Part shown: piece by piece, positions 1-9,070 of the stretch
Layout of the letters: each line of letters begins with the position of its first letter
Position numbering within the stretch: position 1 is the stretch's first letter
Assembly: GCF_003696215.1 (NCBI RefSeq)
Contig: NZ_RFFG01000016.1
Coordinates: forward strand, 61,357-125,356
Reading direction: 5' to 3'
From: Actinomadura harenae
GTDB lineage: Bacteria > Actinomycetota > Actinomycetes > Streptosporangiales > Streptosporangiaceae
Length of the DNA stretch: 64,000 nucleotides
Position numbers and translations under genes: made by a program
The notes under the pieces: model-generated
Told to the model about the DNA's origin: nothing
Database searches by the model: none
What the model saw: the letters and a program-made list of their open reading frames with translations, nothing else

Positions 1-2
1 CG

Positions 3-1712
3 ACCGGAGATCCGGTCGCGGCGCCCAAGGCGGTGGACGACCTGGTGGTCAACACCATGAACATCGGTGAGATGTGGGGGCGCTTCCTGGTCCCCGGGGA
101 TGTGGCCCTCATCCTGATCAACGGGCCGTTCGCGCCGGCGGGGTACCAGTTCGAGAAGGTCCTGGAGTACCTCGGGGTGATGTCGGCCCGGCTGTGGACC
201 GACAATGTCACCGGCGACTACGGCCGGATCCTGGCGATCGTGCGGGAGATCGAGGCCAACGTCTACGTCGGCACCGCGTCGCGGTTGCTGGAGATGACGC
301 AGTTCGCGCTGGACCACGCCGAGCCGGTGCCGCGGTTCGCCCGGCTGCTGCTGATGGCCGAGCAGACCGGCCCCCACCTGCTCAGGCATCTGGAGGAGCT
401 GACTGGGAGCGTGGCCCTGGTGTGCTCCTACGGGTCCTCGGAGACCGGCACGGTCGCGGTCACCTGCGAGCGGGGTCGCCTGCACCTGCAGTCCCAGAGC
501 TACCTGGCCGAGATCGGCGACGACTCGGGGATCCGCCTGATCGACGGCGGTCCGGACCGCGGAGAGCTGGTGGTCACCACCCTTGACCTGCCGAGCCGGC
601 CGCTGGTGCGCTACCGCACCGGGGACCTGGTCGAGATCACCGGTGAACGATGTCGCTGCGGGTCGGCGCAGCCCGTCGTCCGGACGCTGGGCCGCGAACA
701 GGACGTCTTCGCGCTCGGCGATCTCCATGTCCGGCAGGGTGATGTCGAGGCGCTGCTCTGGCCGTCGGACGTGGCCGTCGGCGAGGGGCCGCGTCCGCTG
801 AACTACATGCTGGTCCTGCGCGGGCGCCATGTCGTCTGCCTGATCACCACCGACCGTCCGGCGTCCACGAGCTGGTGCGCGGCCCTTCAGCGGCGCCTGG
901 CGGAGATGTTCTCGGCCAGGACGTTCGCGCTGCGTGTGGTGGAGTCCTTGCCGCCGCTGGCGACCCAGGGCGCCTACGTGGGATGGAAGCTGTCCCGGGT
1001 GCTCGACCTGGACGACACCACCCTGTGGGACAGACTGCCGGCGCCGATCCGCGGGGTGCTGCAGGAGACCCTGCAGACGCTGGACGCCATCCCCGACATG
1101 CCGTCCGTCACCGCGCGCGATGTCCCCCGCCCCCGCACCGAACCCGCCGGGACCCCGATGGCCGCCCAAGGGACGATGACCGCCGAGCAGCAAGCCCAGT
1201 TCGTCCTCGGCGTGTACTTCCGCACCCAGGCGGCCATCGAACGGTACATGGGCGCCGACCGGCTGCCCCAATGGACGCAGCACGTCGCCGAGATCAACGC
1301 CGCCGCGATGCGCCGCCAGCTGCCCGACCGGGCCGCGCAGGCGCGCGACCTGCTGACCGGCCTGAACAGCATGCTGGACGTCTACGGGTCCGACACGACG
1401 CGGGTCGACGAGGCCGACCGGACCGTCCTGGAAGTGCGTCGGTGCGGGATCTACGACTACCGCGAACGCGCCCGGGAGCAGGGCGTGCAGCTGACCCTGG
1501 GCCGTCCATGCGAGTACTGCGTGGACCTGCATCACCGTACCGCCGCTGAACTGGGGATCAGCGTCCGGAACGAACTCGGTGAGCGCAACTGCCGGTGGGT
1601 GACCGACGTCCCCGTCACCGGTGCCCCGACCGGCGGGGATCCGACCGGTGTGGAGTCCGCGGCCGACACCGCCCACGGCACGCAGGACGAGCGCGGAGAG
1701 CAGGAGCGATGA
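3..1712 (+). CDS. PaaK-like adenylate-forming enzyme with C-terminal cysteine-containing domain (5' partial)
   Basis: Member of the phenylacetate-CoA ligase branch of the ANL superfamily, which activates carboxylic acids as acyl-adenylates; the substrate is not deducible. The frame is open to the left edge, and the first visible residues (TGDPV) look like the end of the SxGTTGxP phosphate loop, so roughly the first 80-100 residues lie outside the window. Counting from the GTG at 33, YGSSETGT sits at residues 133-140, YRTGDLV at 194-200 and a CRCG cluster near 208, all as in PaaK. After about residue 350, where PaaK proteins normally end, there is a linker and then a largely helical domain of about 150 residues with CGIYDY, CEYC and NCRW motifs. 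Its spacing recalls the ATC-hydrolase/V4R type of Cys-containing domains, but that is inference. Its stop overlaps the start of the next P450 (ATGA), indicating translational coupling. The enzyme class is fairly sure; the role of the C-terminal domain is unknown. Confidence 0.8.
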   Translation, partial: TGDPVAAPKAVDDLVVNTMNIGEMWGRFLVPGDVALILINGPFAPAGYQFEKVLEYLGVMSARLWTDNVTGDYGRILAIVREIEANVYVGTASRLLEMTQFALDHAEPVPRFARLLLMAEQTGPHLLRHLEELTGSVALVCSYGSSETGTVAVTCERGRLHLQSQSYLAEIGDDSGIRLIDGGPDRGELVVTTLDLPSRPLVRYRTGDLVEITGERCRCGSAQPVVRTLGREQDVFALGDLHVRQGDVEALLWPSDVAVGEGPRPLNYMLVLRGRHVVCLITTDRPASTSWCAALQRRLAEMFSARTFALRVVESLPPLATQGAYVGWKLSRVLDLDDTTLWDRLPAPIRGVLQETLQTLDAIPDMPSVTARDVPRPRTEPAGTPMAAQGTMTAEQQAQFVLGVYFRTQAAIERYMGADRLPQWTQHVAEINAAAMRRQLPDRAAQARDLLTGLNSMLDVYGSDTTRVDEADRTVLEVRRCGIYDYRERAREQGVQLTLGRPCEYCVDLHHRTAAELGISVRNELGERNCRWVTDVPVTGAPTGGDPTGVESAADTAHGTQDERGEQER

Positions 1713-2953
1713 CCGGCCACACCGCGGGCGAGGACCACGCCGCAGCGGCCCTCGGCACACTGCCGCTGCCCTACCGCCGCGACGAGGCGTGCCCCTTCGA
1801 CCCCGATCCGCGGTTGCGGCGGCTACAGGACGAGGAGCCGATCTCGCGGGTGCGGATCAACAGCGGCGACATATGGCTGGTCACCCGGTTCGCCGACGGC
1901 AGGAGGGTTCTGGGCGACCGCCGCTTCAGCAGCCAGCTGACGCCGCTGGGGATCGTCCTGCCCGAGGCGCGGGACGCCTCCCTGGCCGCCGAGCTTCAGA
2001 ACCAACAGCCCGGGACGTTCATCGAATGCGACCCGCCCGAGCACACCCGGCTGCGGGCGATGGTCGCCGGAGAGTTCTCCCCGTCGCGGATGCGCCGGTT
2101 GTCTCCGCGCGTGGAGGCCATCGTGGACCGCCTGCTGTCGGACATGGAGGCCGCCGGGCCGCCCGTCGACCTCATCTCCGCCTTCGCGCTGCCCTTCCCC
2201 TCCACCGTCATCCGTGAGCTGCTCGGCGTCCCGGACGGCCACGGCTTCGACTTCGCCGCCCTCACCAAGGTCATGACCGACGTGATGACCCCGGTGGAGG
2301 ATCTCATCCCCACTCGCGACGCGCTGCGCGCCGGTATGCGAGCCCTGGTCAAGGCCAACCGGAACGCCCCGGGCGACAACGCGCTCGGCCGGATCATCCG
2401 AGCCCACGGGCCGGACGTGACGGACGAGGAACTGGTGGGCATCGGCAACCTGCTGCTGGTCGCCGGGCACGAGACCACGGCGAACATGCTGGGCATCGGC
2501 ACCCTGGCCCTGCTGCGCCATCCCGAGCAGCTGCGGCGGCTGCGCGAGGACCCTTGGATCGTCGACCGGGCGGTCGACGAACTGGTGCGGTACGTCTCGA
2601 TCCCCAACCACGGAGAGATCCGCACGGCGCTGCAGGACGTGCGCGTCGGCGGCACCCTCATCCGGCGCGGAGAGCAGGTGCTCGTGGCGCTCCCGATCGC
2701 CAACCGGGACCCCGCCCGCTTCCGCGACCCCGACACCCTCGACCTCACCCGCACCCCCCAGGCCCATCTGGCCTACGGGTACGGCCTGCACTACTGCGTC
2801 GGCGTGCCGCTGGCCCGCATGGAGATGCGGATCGCCTTCCCGGCTCTCCTGCGCCGCTTCCCCACCCTGCGGTTGGCCGTGCCGTTCGACGACATCGCCT
2901 ACCGGCGGTCCAACGTCACCTACGGCGTCCACCAGCTGCCCGTCACCTGGTGA
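1709..2953 (+). CDS. Cytochrome P450 (CYP105/107-like)
   Basis: Soluble bacterial class I P450 of 414 residues that would hydroxylate or otherwise oxidise a small molecule using external ferredoxin and reductase. Visible landmarks are the I-helix AGHETT (252-257), the K-helix ELVR (291-294) and the heme-ligand stretch AYGYGLHYCVG (355-365) with Cys363. Tyr replaces the usual first Phe of the heme motif. The ATG at 1709 overlaps the stop of the upstream ligase and follows GAGAGCAGGAG; a longer in-frame start would run far into the ligase gene. The tight coupling suggests that it acts on the product, or the carrier-bound form, of the ligase's substrate. No ferredoxin gene is visible nearby. Confidence 0.93.
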   Translation: MTGHTAGEDHAAAALGTLPLPYRRDEACPFDPDPRLRRLQDEEPISRVRINSGDIWLVTRFADGRRVLGDRRFSSQLTPLGIVLPEARDASLAAELQNQQPGTFIECDPPEHTRLRAMVAGEFSPSRMRRLSPRVEAIVDRLLSDMEAAGPPVDLISAFALPFPSTVIRELLGVPDGHGFDFAALTKVMTDVMTPVEDLIPTRDALRAGMRALVKANRNAPGDNALGRIIRAHGPDVTDEELVGIGNLLLVAGHETTANMLGIGTLALLRHPEQLRRLREDPWIVDRAVDELVRYVSIPNHGEIRTALQDVRVGGTLIRRGEQVLVALPIANRDPARFRDPDTLDLTRTPQAHLAYGYGLHYCVGVPLARMEMRIAFPALLRRFPTLRLAVPFDDIAYRRSNVTYGVHQLPVTW

Positions 2954-2996
2954 CCTCGGACCGAACATCCGCCGACGACCACTCTGGAAGCGAACG

Positions 2997-3389
2997 ATGC
3001 CCCTCATCACCAAGGTGATCGCCAGGATCGTCGTGGCCGACCTCGACGACGCGATCGACTTCTACCGCACCCTCATCGACACCGACGCCGTCCAGCGCTT
3101 CACCTTCGCCGGGATCGACCTGGCCGGCGTCGGCCCCTTCCTTCTGCTGGCGGGTCCCGGCGCCGACAAGGTCGCCGACCGTGCCGCCACTCTCGTGGTC
3201 ACCGATCTGGACCTGGTCGCCCGCCGCGTCACCGGTGGCGGCGGAGTCCTGCGGGAGGGCCCCACCGCAAGCCCCAACGGCCGACGTCTGATCGCCGAGC
3301 ACCCCGACGGCGCGGTCTTCGAGTACATCGAGCAGCCCGCCGACCGGCCGACCGGCGGCGGCGAGTCCCGCGATGCCACGCGCCCCTGA
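2997..3389 (+). CDS. VOC (glyoxalase/bleomycin-resistance fold) protein
   Basis: A 130-residue single-domain vicinal-oxygen-chelate protein. The N-terminus (ITKVIARIVVADLDDAIDFY) matches the opening beta-alpha unit of the fold, and HPDGAVFEYIEQ near residue 102 matches the final metal-side strand with a candidate Glu ligand. VOC proteins act as isomerases, dioxygenases, epoxide-opening enzymes or antibiotic-binding resistance proteins. Lying between two P450 genes, 43 bp from the first and 40 bp from the second, it could be a tailoring enzyme or a self-resistance binder; sequence alone does not decide. An upstream GGAAGCG can serve as ribosome binding site. Confidence 0.8.
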   Translation: MPLITKVIARIVVADLDDAIDFYRTLIDTDAVQRFTFAGIDLAGVGPFLLLAGPGADKVADRAATLVVTDLDLVARRVTGGGGVLREGPTASPNGRRLIAEHPDGAVFEYIEQPADRPTGGGESRDATRP

Positions 3390-3429
3390 GCACCGCCCCG
3401 TTCCACCTCCGTCACGCATCGAGGACGCC

Positions 3430-4653
3430 ATGACCACCTCCCCAGCATCCGTGGCCCACCTGGACCTGTTCGAATCCGGATTCAGCTTCACCAGCCCGCA
3501 GGTCAAAGCGGCCCAGCAAGCCAACTGGTACGCGGACAGCCCCATCGGGCCGATCGCGCTGCGCTACAACGACGTCTCCGCTCTCCTGCACGACCCCCGC
3601 TTCCGGCTCGGCGGCCAGGGATACATGGACCTGCACAACATCGACAACGGCGTCCTCCACGACTGGTGGATGAGCACCCTGATGAGCCTGGAGGGCGCTC
3701 CCCACCAGCGCCTGCGCCGCCTGATGGGCAAGGCGTTCACCCCCGCGCGCGTGGAGGACGTCCGCGCCTTCACCGCGGCGACCGCCGCGCGCCTGGCCGA
3801 CCGCCTGGCCTCCCGCGGGGACCACGACTTCGTCGCCGAGTACGCCGAACGGCTACCCACCCTGGTGCTGTGCCGGATCATGGGCATCCCGCCCGAGGAC
3901 TACGACCGGTTCCACTCCTGGGCCCGGGACCTCGGCGCCGTCTTCGCCGCCGGCGGGCTCACACCCGAGGTCGTCGGCAGCGTCGAAACCGCGATCGCCG
4001 AGCTGGGCTCCTATGTGAATTCGCTGGTGGCCCACCGGCGCGAGGCCCCCGGCCCCGACCTGCTCACCGCCATGATCAACGCCCATGACGACGGCGGCGC
4101 CCTCAGCTCCGCCGAACTGCACGACATGGTCCTGCTGCTGGTGTGGGCCGGGCAGGACACCACCGCCCGTCAGCTGAGCCGCGCCCTGATCGCCTTCGCC
4201 GAGCACCCCGAGCAGTGGGACCTGCTGCGCGACGACCCGGCCCTGGTCCCCTCGGCCGTCGACGAAGTTCTGCGCTGGACGCCCCAGTCGCGCCTGATCA
4301 CGCGCTACGCCGCGCACGACCTCACCTACCGCGGTCTGGACCTGCCCGCCGGAAGAATGGTCTTTTGCTCCATCACCGCGGCCAACCGGGACCCGGCCGA
4401 GTTTCCCGACCCCGACGTCTTCGACGTCCGCCGCGGACCCGCGGCACGCCACATCAACTTCGGCGGCGGAGCCCACCACTGCCTCGGGCGCTCCCTGGCC
4501 CAGATGGAACTCGCCGAAGCGCTCACCGTGCTGACCGCGCGCCTGGGCGCCCCCACCGTCTGCGGCCCCATCACCTGGCGGGACGACCTGGCCATGATCC
4601 ACGGCCCCGACAGCCTGCCGCTGCGATGGACCGAACGCACCACCGGCACGTGA
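3430..4653 (+). CDS. Cytochrome P450, second of the cluster
   Basis: P450 of 407 residues with I-helix AGQDTT (240-245), K-helix EVLR (279-282) and canonical heme loop FGGGAHHCLG (344-353) with Cys351. The oxygen-activating Thr is present, but His/Glu of the common AGHETT is replaced by Gln/Asp, as in a minority of biosynthetic P450s. The ATG at 3430 is preferred over an in-frame ATG at 3373 that would overlap the VOC gene and add a Pro/Arg-rich leader. It is clearly different in sequence from the P450 at 1709, so the pathway probably has two separate oxidation steps. It lies in a same-strand run from the ligase to the methyltransferase and is probably co-transcribed. Confidence 0.92.
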   Translation: MTTSPASVAHLDLFESGFSFTSPQVKAAQQANWYADSPIGPIALRYNDVSALLHDPRFRLGGQGYMDLHNIDNGVLHDWWMSTLMSLEGAPHQRLRRLMGKAFTPARVEDVRAFTAATAARLADRLASRGDHDFVAEYAERLPTLVLCRIMGIPPEDYDRFHSWARDLGAVFAAGGLTPEVVGSVETAIAELGSYVNSLVAHRREAPGPDLLTAMINAHDDGGALSSAELHDMVLLLVWAGQDTTARQLSRALIAFAEHPEQWDLLRDDPALVPSAVDEVLRWTPQSRLITRYAAHDLTYRGLDLPAGRMVFCSITAANRDPAEFPDPDVFDVRRGPAARHINFGGGAHHCLGRSLAQMELAEALTVLTARLGAPTVCGPITWRDDLAMIHGPDSLPLRWTERTTGT

Positions 4654-4700
4654 GGTCTCGACTTCGCCCTCGCGGCCGGCCGTCCGAAGGGATGGAGAGA

Positions 4701-5738
4701 ATGAACGACGGAGAAGGGGCGGCGGGTTCGGTCGTGCGGGACCTGATCAACGGCGCCATGCGGTTCAGCGTGCTGTACGCCTTCGTGCGGGTCTCGGGGC
4801 CGCAGGCTCTCGCCGACGGCGAGCTCACCAGCGACGAGGTGGCGAAACGTTGTCAGTGCGATCCGCCATTGATGCGGCGAATGCTGAGAGCCCTGGAGTC
4901 GTACCGGATCGTCAGCGGCTCGTCCGGATCTCGCTACCGCCTGTCTCCCGCCGGGCGGCTGCTGATCCCCGGTACCGTCGGCTCCCTGCGCGCCGGGGTA
5001 CTGCTGAACGGGTCGGCTCCCTGGCGGGAGGCGGCCGCCGGTCTGGCCGACAAGCTGCTGACGGGCCCGCCCACGCCGACGGGCTCCGACGACTCCCCCT
5101 ACCAGCGCATCCACCGGGACCCGGAACTGGCGGCGGCCTTCAACGGCTACATGACGACCCTCAGCACCCCGGTCAGCATGGCCCTCGCCGCCCGCGATCA
5201 TGAGGGAGTCGGCACCGTGGTCGACCTGGGAGGCGGCCAGGGCATGACGCTGGCCGCCATCCTGCGCCGCCACCCCCACGTGCGCGGGGTACTGGTGGAA
5301 CGCCCTTCCGTCGCCGAAGACGCCACACGTCATCTGGCCGACCAGGGCCTGACCGATCGATGCGAGGTCATCGCGGGAGACATGTTCACCACCACCTGCC
5401 CTCCCGCACAGCGGGTCATTCTGGCGTCCGTCCTGCACAACTGGAGCGACGACGCTTGTGCCGCGATCCTTCGGCAGGCTCGCTCGGCGCTGGTGGCGGG
5501 TGGCCCCGCCGCCGAACTGTGGTGTGTGGAGGATCTGCTGCCTTCATCTCAGCGCGGCACCGGCCGCGGCGACTTCGACCTGGACATGAGGATGGCCGTG
5601 ATGTTCCCCCAAGGGGGCGAGCGCACCAAGGACGAATACCAGGACCTGCTGAGCCGGGCGGGACTGCGAACGACGGCCGTCCATCCCATCCCGGACAGCA
5701 CCCGGAGCCTCATGATCGCCCGCATGGCGAGCGAGTGA
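4701..5738 (+). CDS. SAM-dependent O-methyltransferase (acetylserotonin/hydroxyneurosporene type)
   Basis: Protein of 345 residues with the two-part layout of small-molecule O-methyltransferases (Methyltransf_2 family): an N-terminal winged-helix dimerisation domain (about 1-95) and a Rossmann SAM domain. Motif I is VVDLGGGQG near residue 175, and HNWSDD near 255 holds the His that acts as catalytic base in this family. The ATG at 4701 lies 9 nt after GAAGGG; an ATG at 4692 would abut that Shine-Dalgarno. It ends the same-strand biosynthetic run and is convergent with the exporter at 5821. It probably methylates a hydroxyl, plausibly one installed by the neighbouring P450s. Confidence 0.88.
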   Translation: MNDGEGAAGSVVRDLINGAMRFSVLYAFVRVSGPQALADGELTSDEVAKRCQCDPPLMRRMLRALESYRIVSGSSGSRYRLSPAGRLLIPGTVGSLRAGVLLNGSAPWREAAAGLADKLLTGPPTPTGSDDSPYQRIHRDPELAAAFNGYMTTLSTPVSMALAARDHEGVGTVVDLGGGQGMTLAAILRRHPHVRGVLVERPSVAEDATRHLADQGLTDRCEVIAGDMFTTTCPPAQRVILASVLHNWSDDACAAILRQARSALVAGGPAAELWCVEDLLPSSQRGTGRGDFDLDMRMAVMFPQGGERTKDEYQDLLSRAGLRTTAVHPIPDSTRSLMIARMASE

Positions 5739-5820
5739 AGGTCGGTGCCCGGCTTCGAACCCGAGGCAACGCGCTGTGATCACGACGACCCGACGGCCGC
5801 CGAAGCCGCCGTGATCACGG

Positions 5821-7242
5821 TCAGGCGTCCTGGGCTGCCGGAGTTCGCTGGGACGGCTCCGGAGCGCGGGCGCCGGACGCGGGCGTACGGCGCGGGAGGG
5901 TGAGGCCGATGGCCGCCCCGATGAGGGCGAGGGCCGCGGCCGTGGTGATGGCCGGAGTGAAACCGTCCGCGAACGACGTGACGGAACCGAGCCCGCCCGT
6001 GGCCGTGAAGACCGCCGTGGTGATCGCGATGCCGAAGGCGCCGCCGAGCTGCCGGACGGTGTTGAACGTCCCCGAGGCGGCGCCGATCGCCGCGGGCGGG
6101 ACCGCGCCGATGACCGCGCTCTGCGCCGCCGGGATCGCCATCGACAGCCCGACCCCGGAGATCGCGAACGGCAGGACCAACGGCGGGTAGGACATCCCGG
6201 GCCCGGCGATCAGCGCGACCCATCCGAACCCGACGGCCTGCAGGAACATGCCGCCCGCGACGAGCGTCCGCGCGCCGACCCTGGTGATCTGCGCGCCCGC
6301 CACCGGCGCGACGACGAACAGCGTCACCGTCCAGGGCAGGAGCAGCAACCCGGTGGTCAGCGGGCTGTGCCGCAGGACGATCTGCAGGAGCTGGGCGAAG
6401 AAGAACGCGCCGCTGAACGTGCACGAGAACAGCAGGAAGCCGGCCGAGTTCCCGGCGGAGAATCCGCGCGCCGCGAAGAAGCGCATGGGGACGAGCGGGG
6501 CGTCCGCGCCGCGCACCTCCCAGACGACGAACGCCACGAGCGCGACCGCGCCGCCGACGAGCGCCCCGAGGGTCTCGACGCTGCCCCATCCCACGCCGTT
6601 CGCCCTGATCAGAGCCCAGACCAGGCCGAACGCGGCCCCGCTGATCAGGGCGATCCCGGGAAGGTCGAGCGCGCGCGGGGACCCGGCGTCCCGGTCGATC
6701 CGCGCCAGGACGGCCAGGACCAGCACCACGGCGATGGGCACGTTGACCCAGAAGATCCACTGCCAGGTCAGGTTCTGGACGATCGCCCCGCCGACGAGCG
6801 GCCCTCCGGCGGTCGCGAGCCCGGTGATCGAGGCGAACAGGCCCAGCGTGCGCGGCCGTCGCTCGGGCCCGACCGCCGCGGCCAGGACCGCGAGGGACGT
6901 CGGGGCCACGGCGGCGGCGCCCGCGCCCTGGACGGCCCGGGCCGCGATCAGCCAGCCCAGGTTCGGCGCCAGCGCGCACCCGGCCGACGCGACCCCGAAC
7001 AGGACGAGGCCTCCGACCAGGACCTGCCTGCGGCCGTGGCGCTCGCCCAGCGCGGCACCGGCCATGAGCAGCACGGCGAACGGAACCGTGTAGGCGTTGA
7101 CGGTCCATTCGAGATCGGCGATGGAGGCGTGCAGGTCCAGCTCGATCGCGTGGAGGGACGTGGTGACGACCAGCGCGTCCAGCGCGATCATCAGCGAGGC
7201 CGTGGCCGTCAGCGCGAGCAGCCACCGCTCTCTCGACGACAT
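5821..7242 (-). CDS. MFS drug:H+ antiporter, 14-TMS DHA2 family
   Basis: Protein of 473 residues with the DHA2 (EmrB/QacA) signature: LDALVVTTSL in helix 1, WTVNAYTVPFAVLLMAG in helix 2, GERHGRR in the cytoplasmic loop and ARAVQGAGAA in helix 4, followed by alternating hydrophobic segments to the C-terminus. It would sit in the cytoplasmic membrane and expel hydrophobic compounds using the proton gradient. GAGAGG precedes the ATG at 7242. It is convergent with the biosynthetic run and could export its product, but no dedicated regulator is adjacent, so the link is positional only. Confidence 0.9.
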   Translation of the reverse strand: MSSRERWLLALTATASLMIALDALVVTTSLHAIELDLHASIADLEWTVNAYTVPFAVLLMAGAALGERHGRRQVLVGGLVLFGVASAGCALAPNLGWLIAARAVQGAGAAAVAPTSLAVLAAAVGPERRPRTLGLFASITGLATAGGPLVGGAIVQNLTWQWIFWVNVPIAVVLVLAVLARIDRDAGSPRALDLPGIALISGAAFGLVWALIRANGVGWGSVETLGALVGGAVALVAFVVWEVRGADAPLVPMRFFAARGFSAGNSAGFLLFSCTFSGAFFFAQLLQIVLRHSPLTTGLLLLPWTVTLFVVAPVAGAQITRVGARTLVAGGMFLQAVGFGWVALIAGPGMSYPPLVLPFAISGVGLSMAIPAAQSAVIGAVPPAAIGAASGTFNTVRQLGGAFGIAITTAVFTATGGLGSVTSFADGFTPAITTAAALALIGAAIGLTLPRRTPASGARAPEPSQRTPAAQDA

Positions 7243-7270
7243 GGTCGTTTCCTCTCTTCGTCAGGCCGAA

Positions 7271-7295
7271 CGCCCCCGCCCGCCGGGCGGGGGCG
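7271..7295. terminator. GC-rich hairpin between the DHFR-like gene and the exporter
   Basis: An inverted repeat with arms CGCCCCCGCCCG/CGGGCGGGGGCG around a single base lies just after the 3' end of the minus-strand gene at 7314 and before the exporter's start region. No T-run follows, so it is either a weak terminator or an RNA-stabilising hairpin. Confidence 0.5.
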
Positions 7296-7313
7296 CTGTT
7301 CTCGACGCGGGGT

Positions 7314-7892
7314 TCAGGCGTCCCGGAGGGGCCGGTAGGTGAGCAGGACGATGCCGTCGCCGATCATCCGCGTGTCCTCGCGGCGCAGGCCCCGGTTGAC
7401 GCCGGACGCGCCGAACAGCCGCTCGCCGGTCCCGACGACGACCGGGTGGACCTTCATGCGCAGCTCGTCCACCAGGTCGTTCTCCATCAGCGAGCGGACG
7501 AGCCGGCCGCTGCCGAAGACGAAGACGTCGCCGTCCACCTCGCGCCGCAGCGCCGCGACCCCGTCCGCCAGGTCACCCTTCAGGAGGGTCGCGTTGGCCC
7601 AGGGGAACTCGGTGAGGGTCGTGGACACGACGTACTTGGGCGCGGCCTTGAGCAGGTCGGCCCACTCACCCGTCCGGGACGGCCACCGCTCGGCGAACCA
7701 CTCGTAGGTCCGGCCGCCGAGCAGCAGCGCCCCGATGCCCCGCGCCTCCCTGAGCTCGTCCGCGGCCCACGCCGCGCCGTCCGGGGACTCGTCCGGACGG
7801 AACCAGGCCCGCCCCTTCAGGCCCTCCTCGCCGGTCGGGTCCTCGACGACCCCGTCGAGCGAGACGTTCGCACTGACGACGATCTTTCCCAT
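7314..7892 (-). CDS. Dihydrofolate reductase-like (RibD C-terminal) family protein
   Basis: Protein of 192 residues resembling the DHFR/RibD-C superfamily: MGKIVVSANVSLDGVVEDP at the start, LLLGGRTYEWFAERWP in the middle and FGSGRLVRSL with VHPVVVGTGERLF toward the end. These match the NADPH-binding half of the fold. Many actinomycete paralogues are small stand-alone reductases of unknown substrate rather than true folate enzymes. The ATG at 7892 follows AAGGAG at good spacing; an upstream in-frame start would add an unrelated Ala/Ser-rich leader. It probably forms its own transcript, ended by the hairpin at 7271-7295. Confidence 0.85.
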   Translation of the reverse strand: MGKIVVSANVSLDGVVEDPTGEEGLKGRAWFRPDESPDGAAWAADELREARGIGALLLGGRTYEWFAERWPSRTGEWADLLKAAPKYVVSTTLTEFPWANATLLKGDLADGVAALRREVDGDVFVFGSGRLVRSLMENDLVDELRMKVHPVVVGTGERLFGASGVNRGLRREDTRMIGDGIVLLTYRPLRDA

Positions 7893-8104
7893 TGCTGTTC
7901 TCCTTGCCGATGCCGTGACGGACACCGATGCAGACGCCACAACACCGGGAAAGGGGTCGCCGGCCGACCGCTCGTTTCACGGCCCCAACCGCCACCCCTG
8001 GACAGCGAGCGCAGCAGACGGCCGCGCGGAGCTCGGCGATGCGGTAGAGGCGTCGGACGCTCAACGGCACCCCTCAGAGGGGCAGCCTTCAGGCCCGCCG
8101 TTCC

Positions 8105-9070
8105 TCAGGTTCGATTGCCCGGTCCGGTGACTTGGAAGCGGGCTCGATAGTGGCTCGGTGAGATCCCGAGGCGGGTCACGAAGGTGCGGCGCATCGTCTC
8201 AGAGCTTCCGAATCCGGCGGCCCGCGCGGCCTCGGCCACCCCGTGGCCGGCGTCCAGGAGTGCCTTCGCGTGATCGAGCCGTATCTGCTCCACGAATCTG
8301 GCTGGCGTGGTGTGCAGTTCGGTGGCGAACAAGCGGGTCAGGTGGCGGGGGCTCACTCCGATGAGGCCCGCCAGGGATGGGGTGGTGTGGGCCAGGGCCG
8401 GCTGTGCTGAGACCAGGTCGATGATGGTCCGCAGGCTGGGTGTGCGGGGCGCACGGATGTCGAGGGGCGCGGAGAACTGGGACTGTCCTCCCGGCCGTTG
8501 CATGAACATCACCAGACTGCGCGCGACGTTTCGGGCGAGGTCGGGACCGTGGTCCTGTTCGACGAGGGCGAGCGCGAGGTCGATGCCGGCCGAGACCCCG
8601 GCGGAGGTGAAGACGTTTCCGTCCTGGACGAAGAGCGCGTCGGGTTGCACCTTGATGTCCGGGTAGGTGCGGGCCAGGAGTTGCGCGTGCCGCCAGTGGG
8701 TGGTGGCGCTCCGGCCGGACAGCACCCCGGCCGCCGCGAGCGCGAACGAGCCGGTGCAGATCGACACGAGTCGGCGGGCGCGGGGGTGCAGCCGGTGGAT
8801 GGTCGCTATCAGGCCGGCCGGGATGGGGCGGCTGGCGAGCGCGTCGCTCCCGGCCACGACGACCGTGTCCGGGGTGGGAACGGCCGCTTCCTGGACGGGC
8901 ACCAGGATTCCGACCGACGACTGGACCGGCTGCCCGGACGGCGAGACATAGCCGACCGAATAGTCGGCCCCGAACCGGTTCGCCTCGATGAACACCTCGG
9001 CGGGCCCCGCCACGTCGAGCATCTTCACGCCGTCGAACACGACGAACACGACCTGCCGGGCAGCCGCCAT
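8105..9070 (-). CDS. GlxA-family transcriptional regulator (DJ-1/PfpI + AraC HTH)
   Basis: Protein of 321 residues. An N-terminal DJ-1/PfpI-like domain (about 5-180) has VFDGVKMLDVAGPAEVF and the nucleophile-elbow-like SICTGSFALAAAG. A C-terminal AraC double helix-turn-helix (about 215-310) includes ARAAGFGSSETMRRTF and GISPSHYRARF. GlxA regulators control catabolic, stress or developmental genes, with the DJ-1 part probably acting as ligand sensor. The gene is divergent from the HD-domain gene at 9192 across 121 bp, so it is a candidate regulator of the HD/Fur/catalase set. CTCCTCC on the plus strand supplies a good ribosome binding site. Confidence 0.9.
   Translation of the reverse strand: MAAARQVVFVVFDGVKMLDVAGPAEVFIEANRFGADYSVGYVSPSGQPVQSSVGILVPVQEAAVPTPDTVVVAGSDALASRPIPAGLIATIHRLHPRARRLVSICTGSFALAAAGVLSGRSATTHWRHAQLLARTYPDIKVQPDALFVQDGNVFTSAGVSAGIDLALALVEQDHGPDLARNVARSLVMFMQRPGGQSQFSAPLDIRAPRTPSLRTIIDLVSAQPALAHTTPSLAGLIGVSPRHLTRLFATELHTTPARFVEQIRLDHAKALLDAGHGVAEAARAAGFGSSETMRRTFVTRLGISPSHYRARFQVTGPGNRT

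Noticed and set aside
1595..1708. Longer N-terminus for the first P450
   Set aside because: It would overlap the ligase gene by over 100 bp and is Arg/Pro-rich; the ATG at 1709 has a good ribosome binding site and ATGA coupling.
5745..5775. GCTTCGAACCC resembling a tRNA T-loop
   Set aside because: No acceptor stem, D arm or anticodon arm can be built around it.
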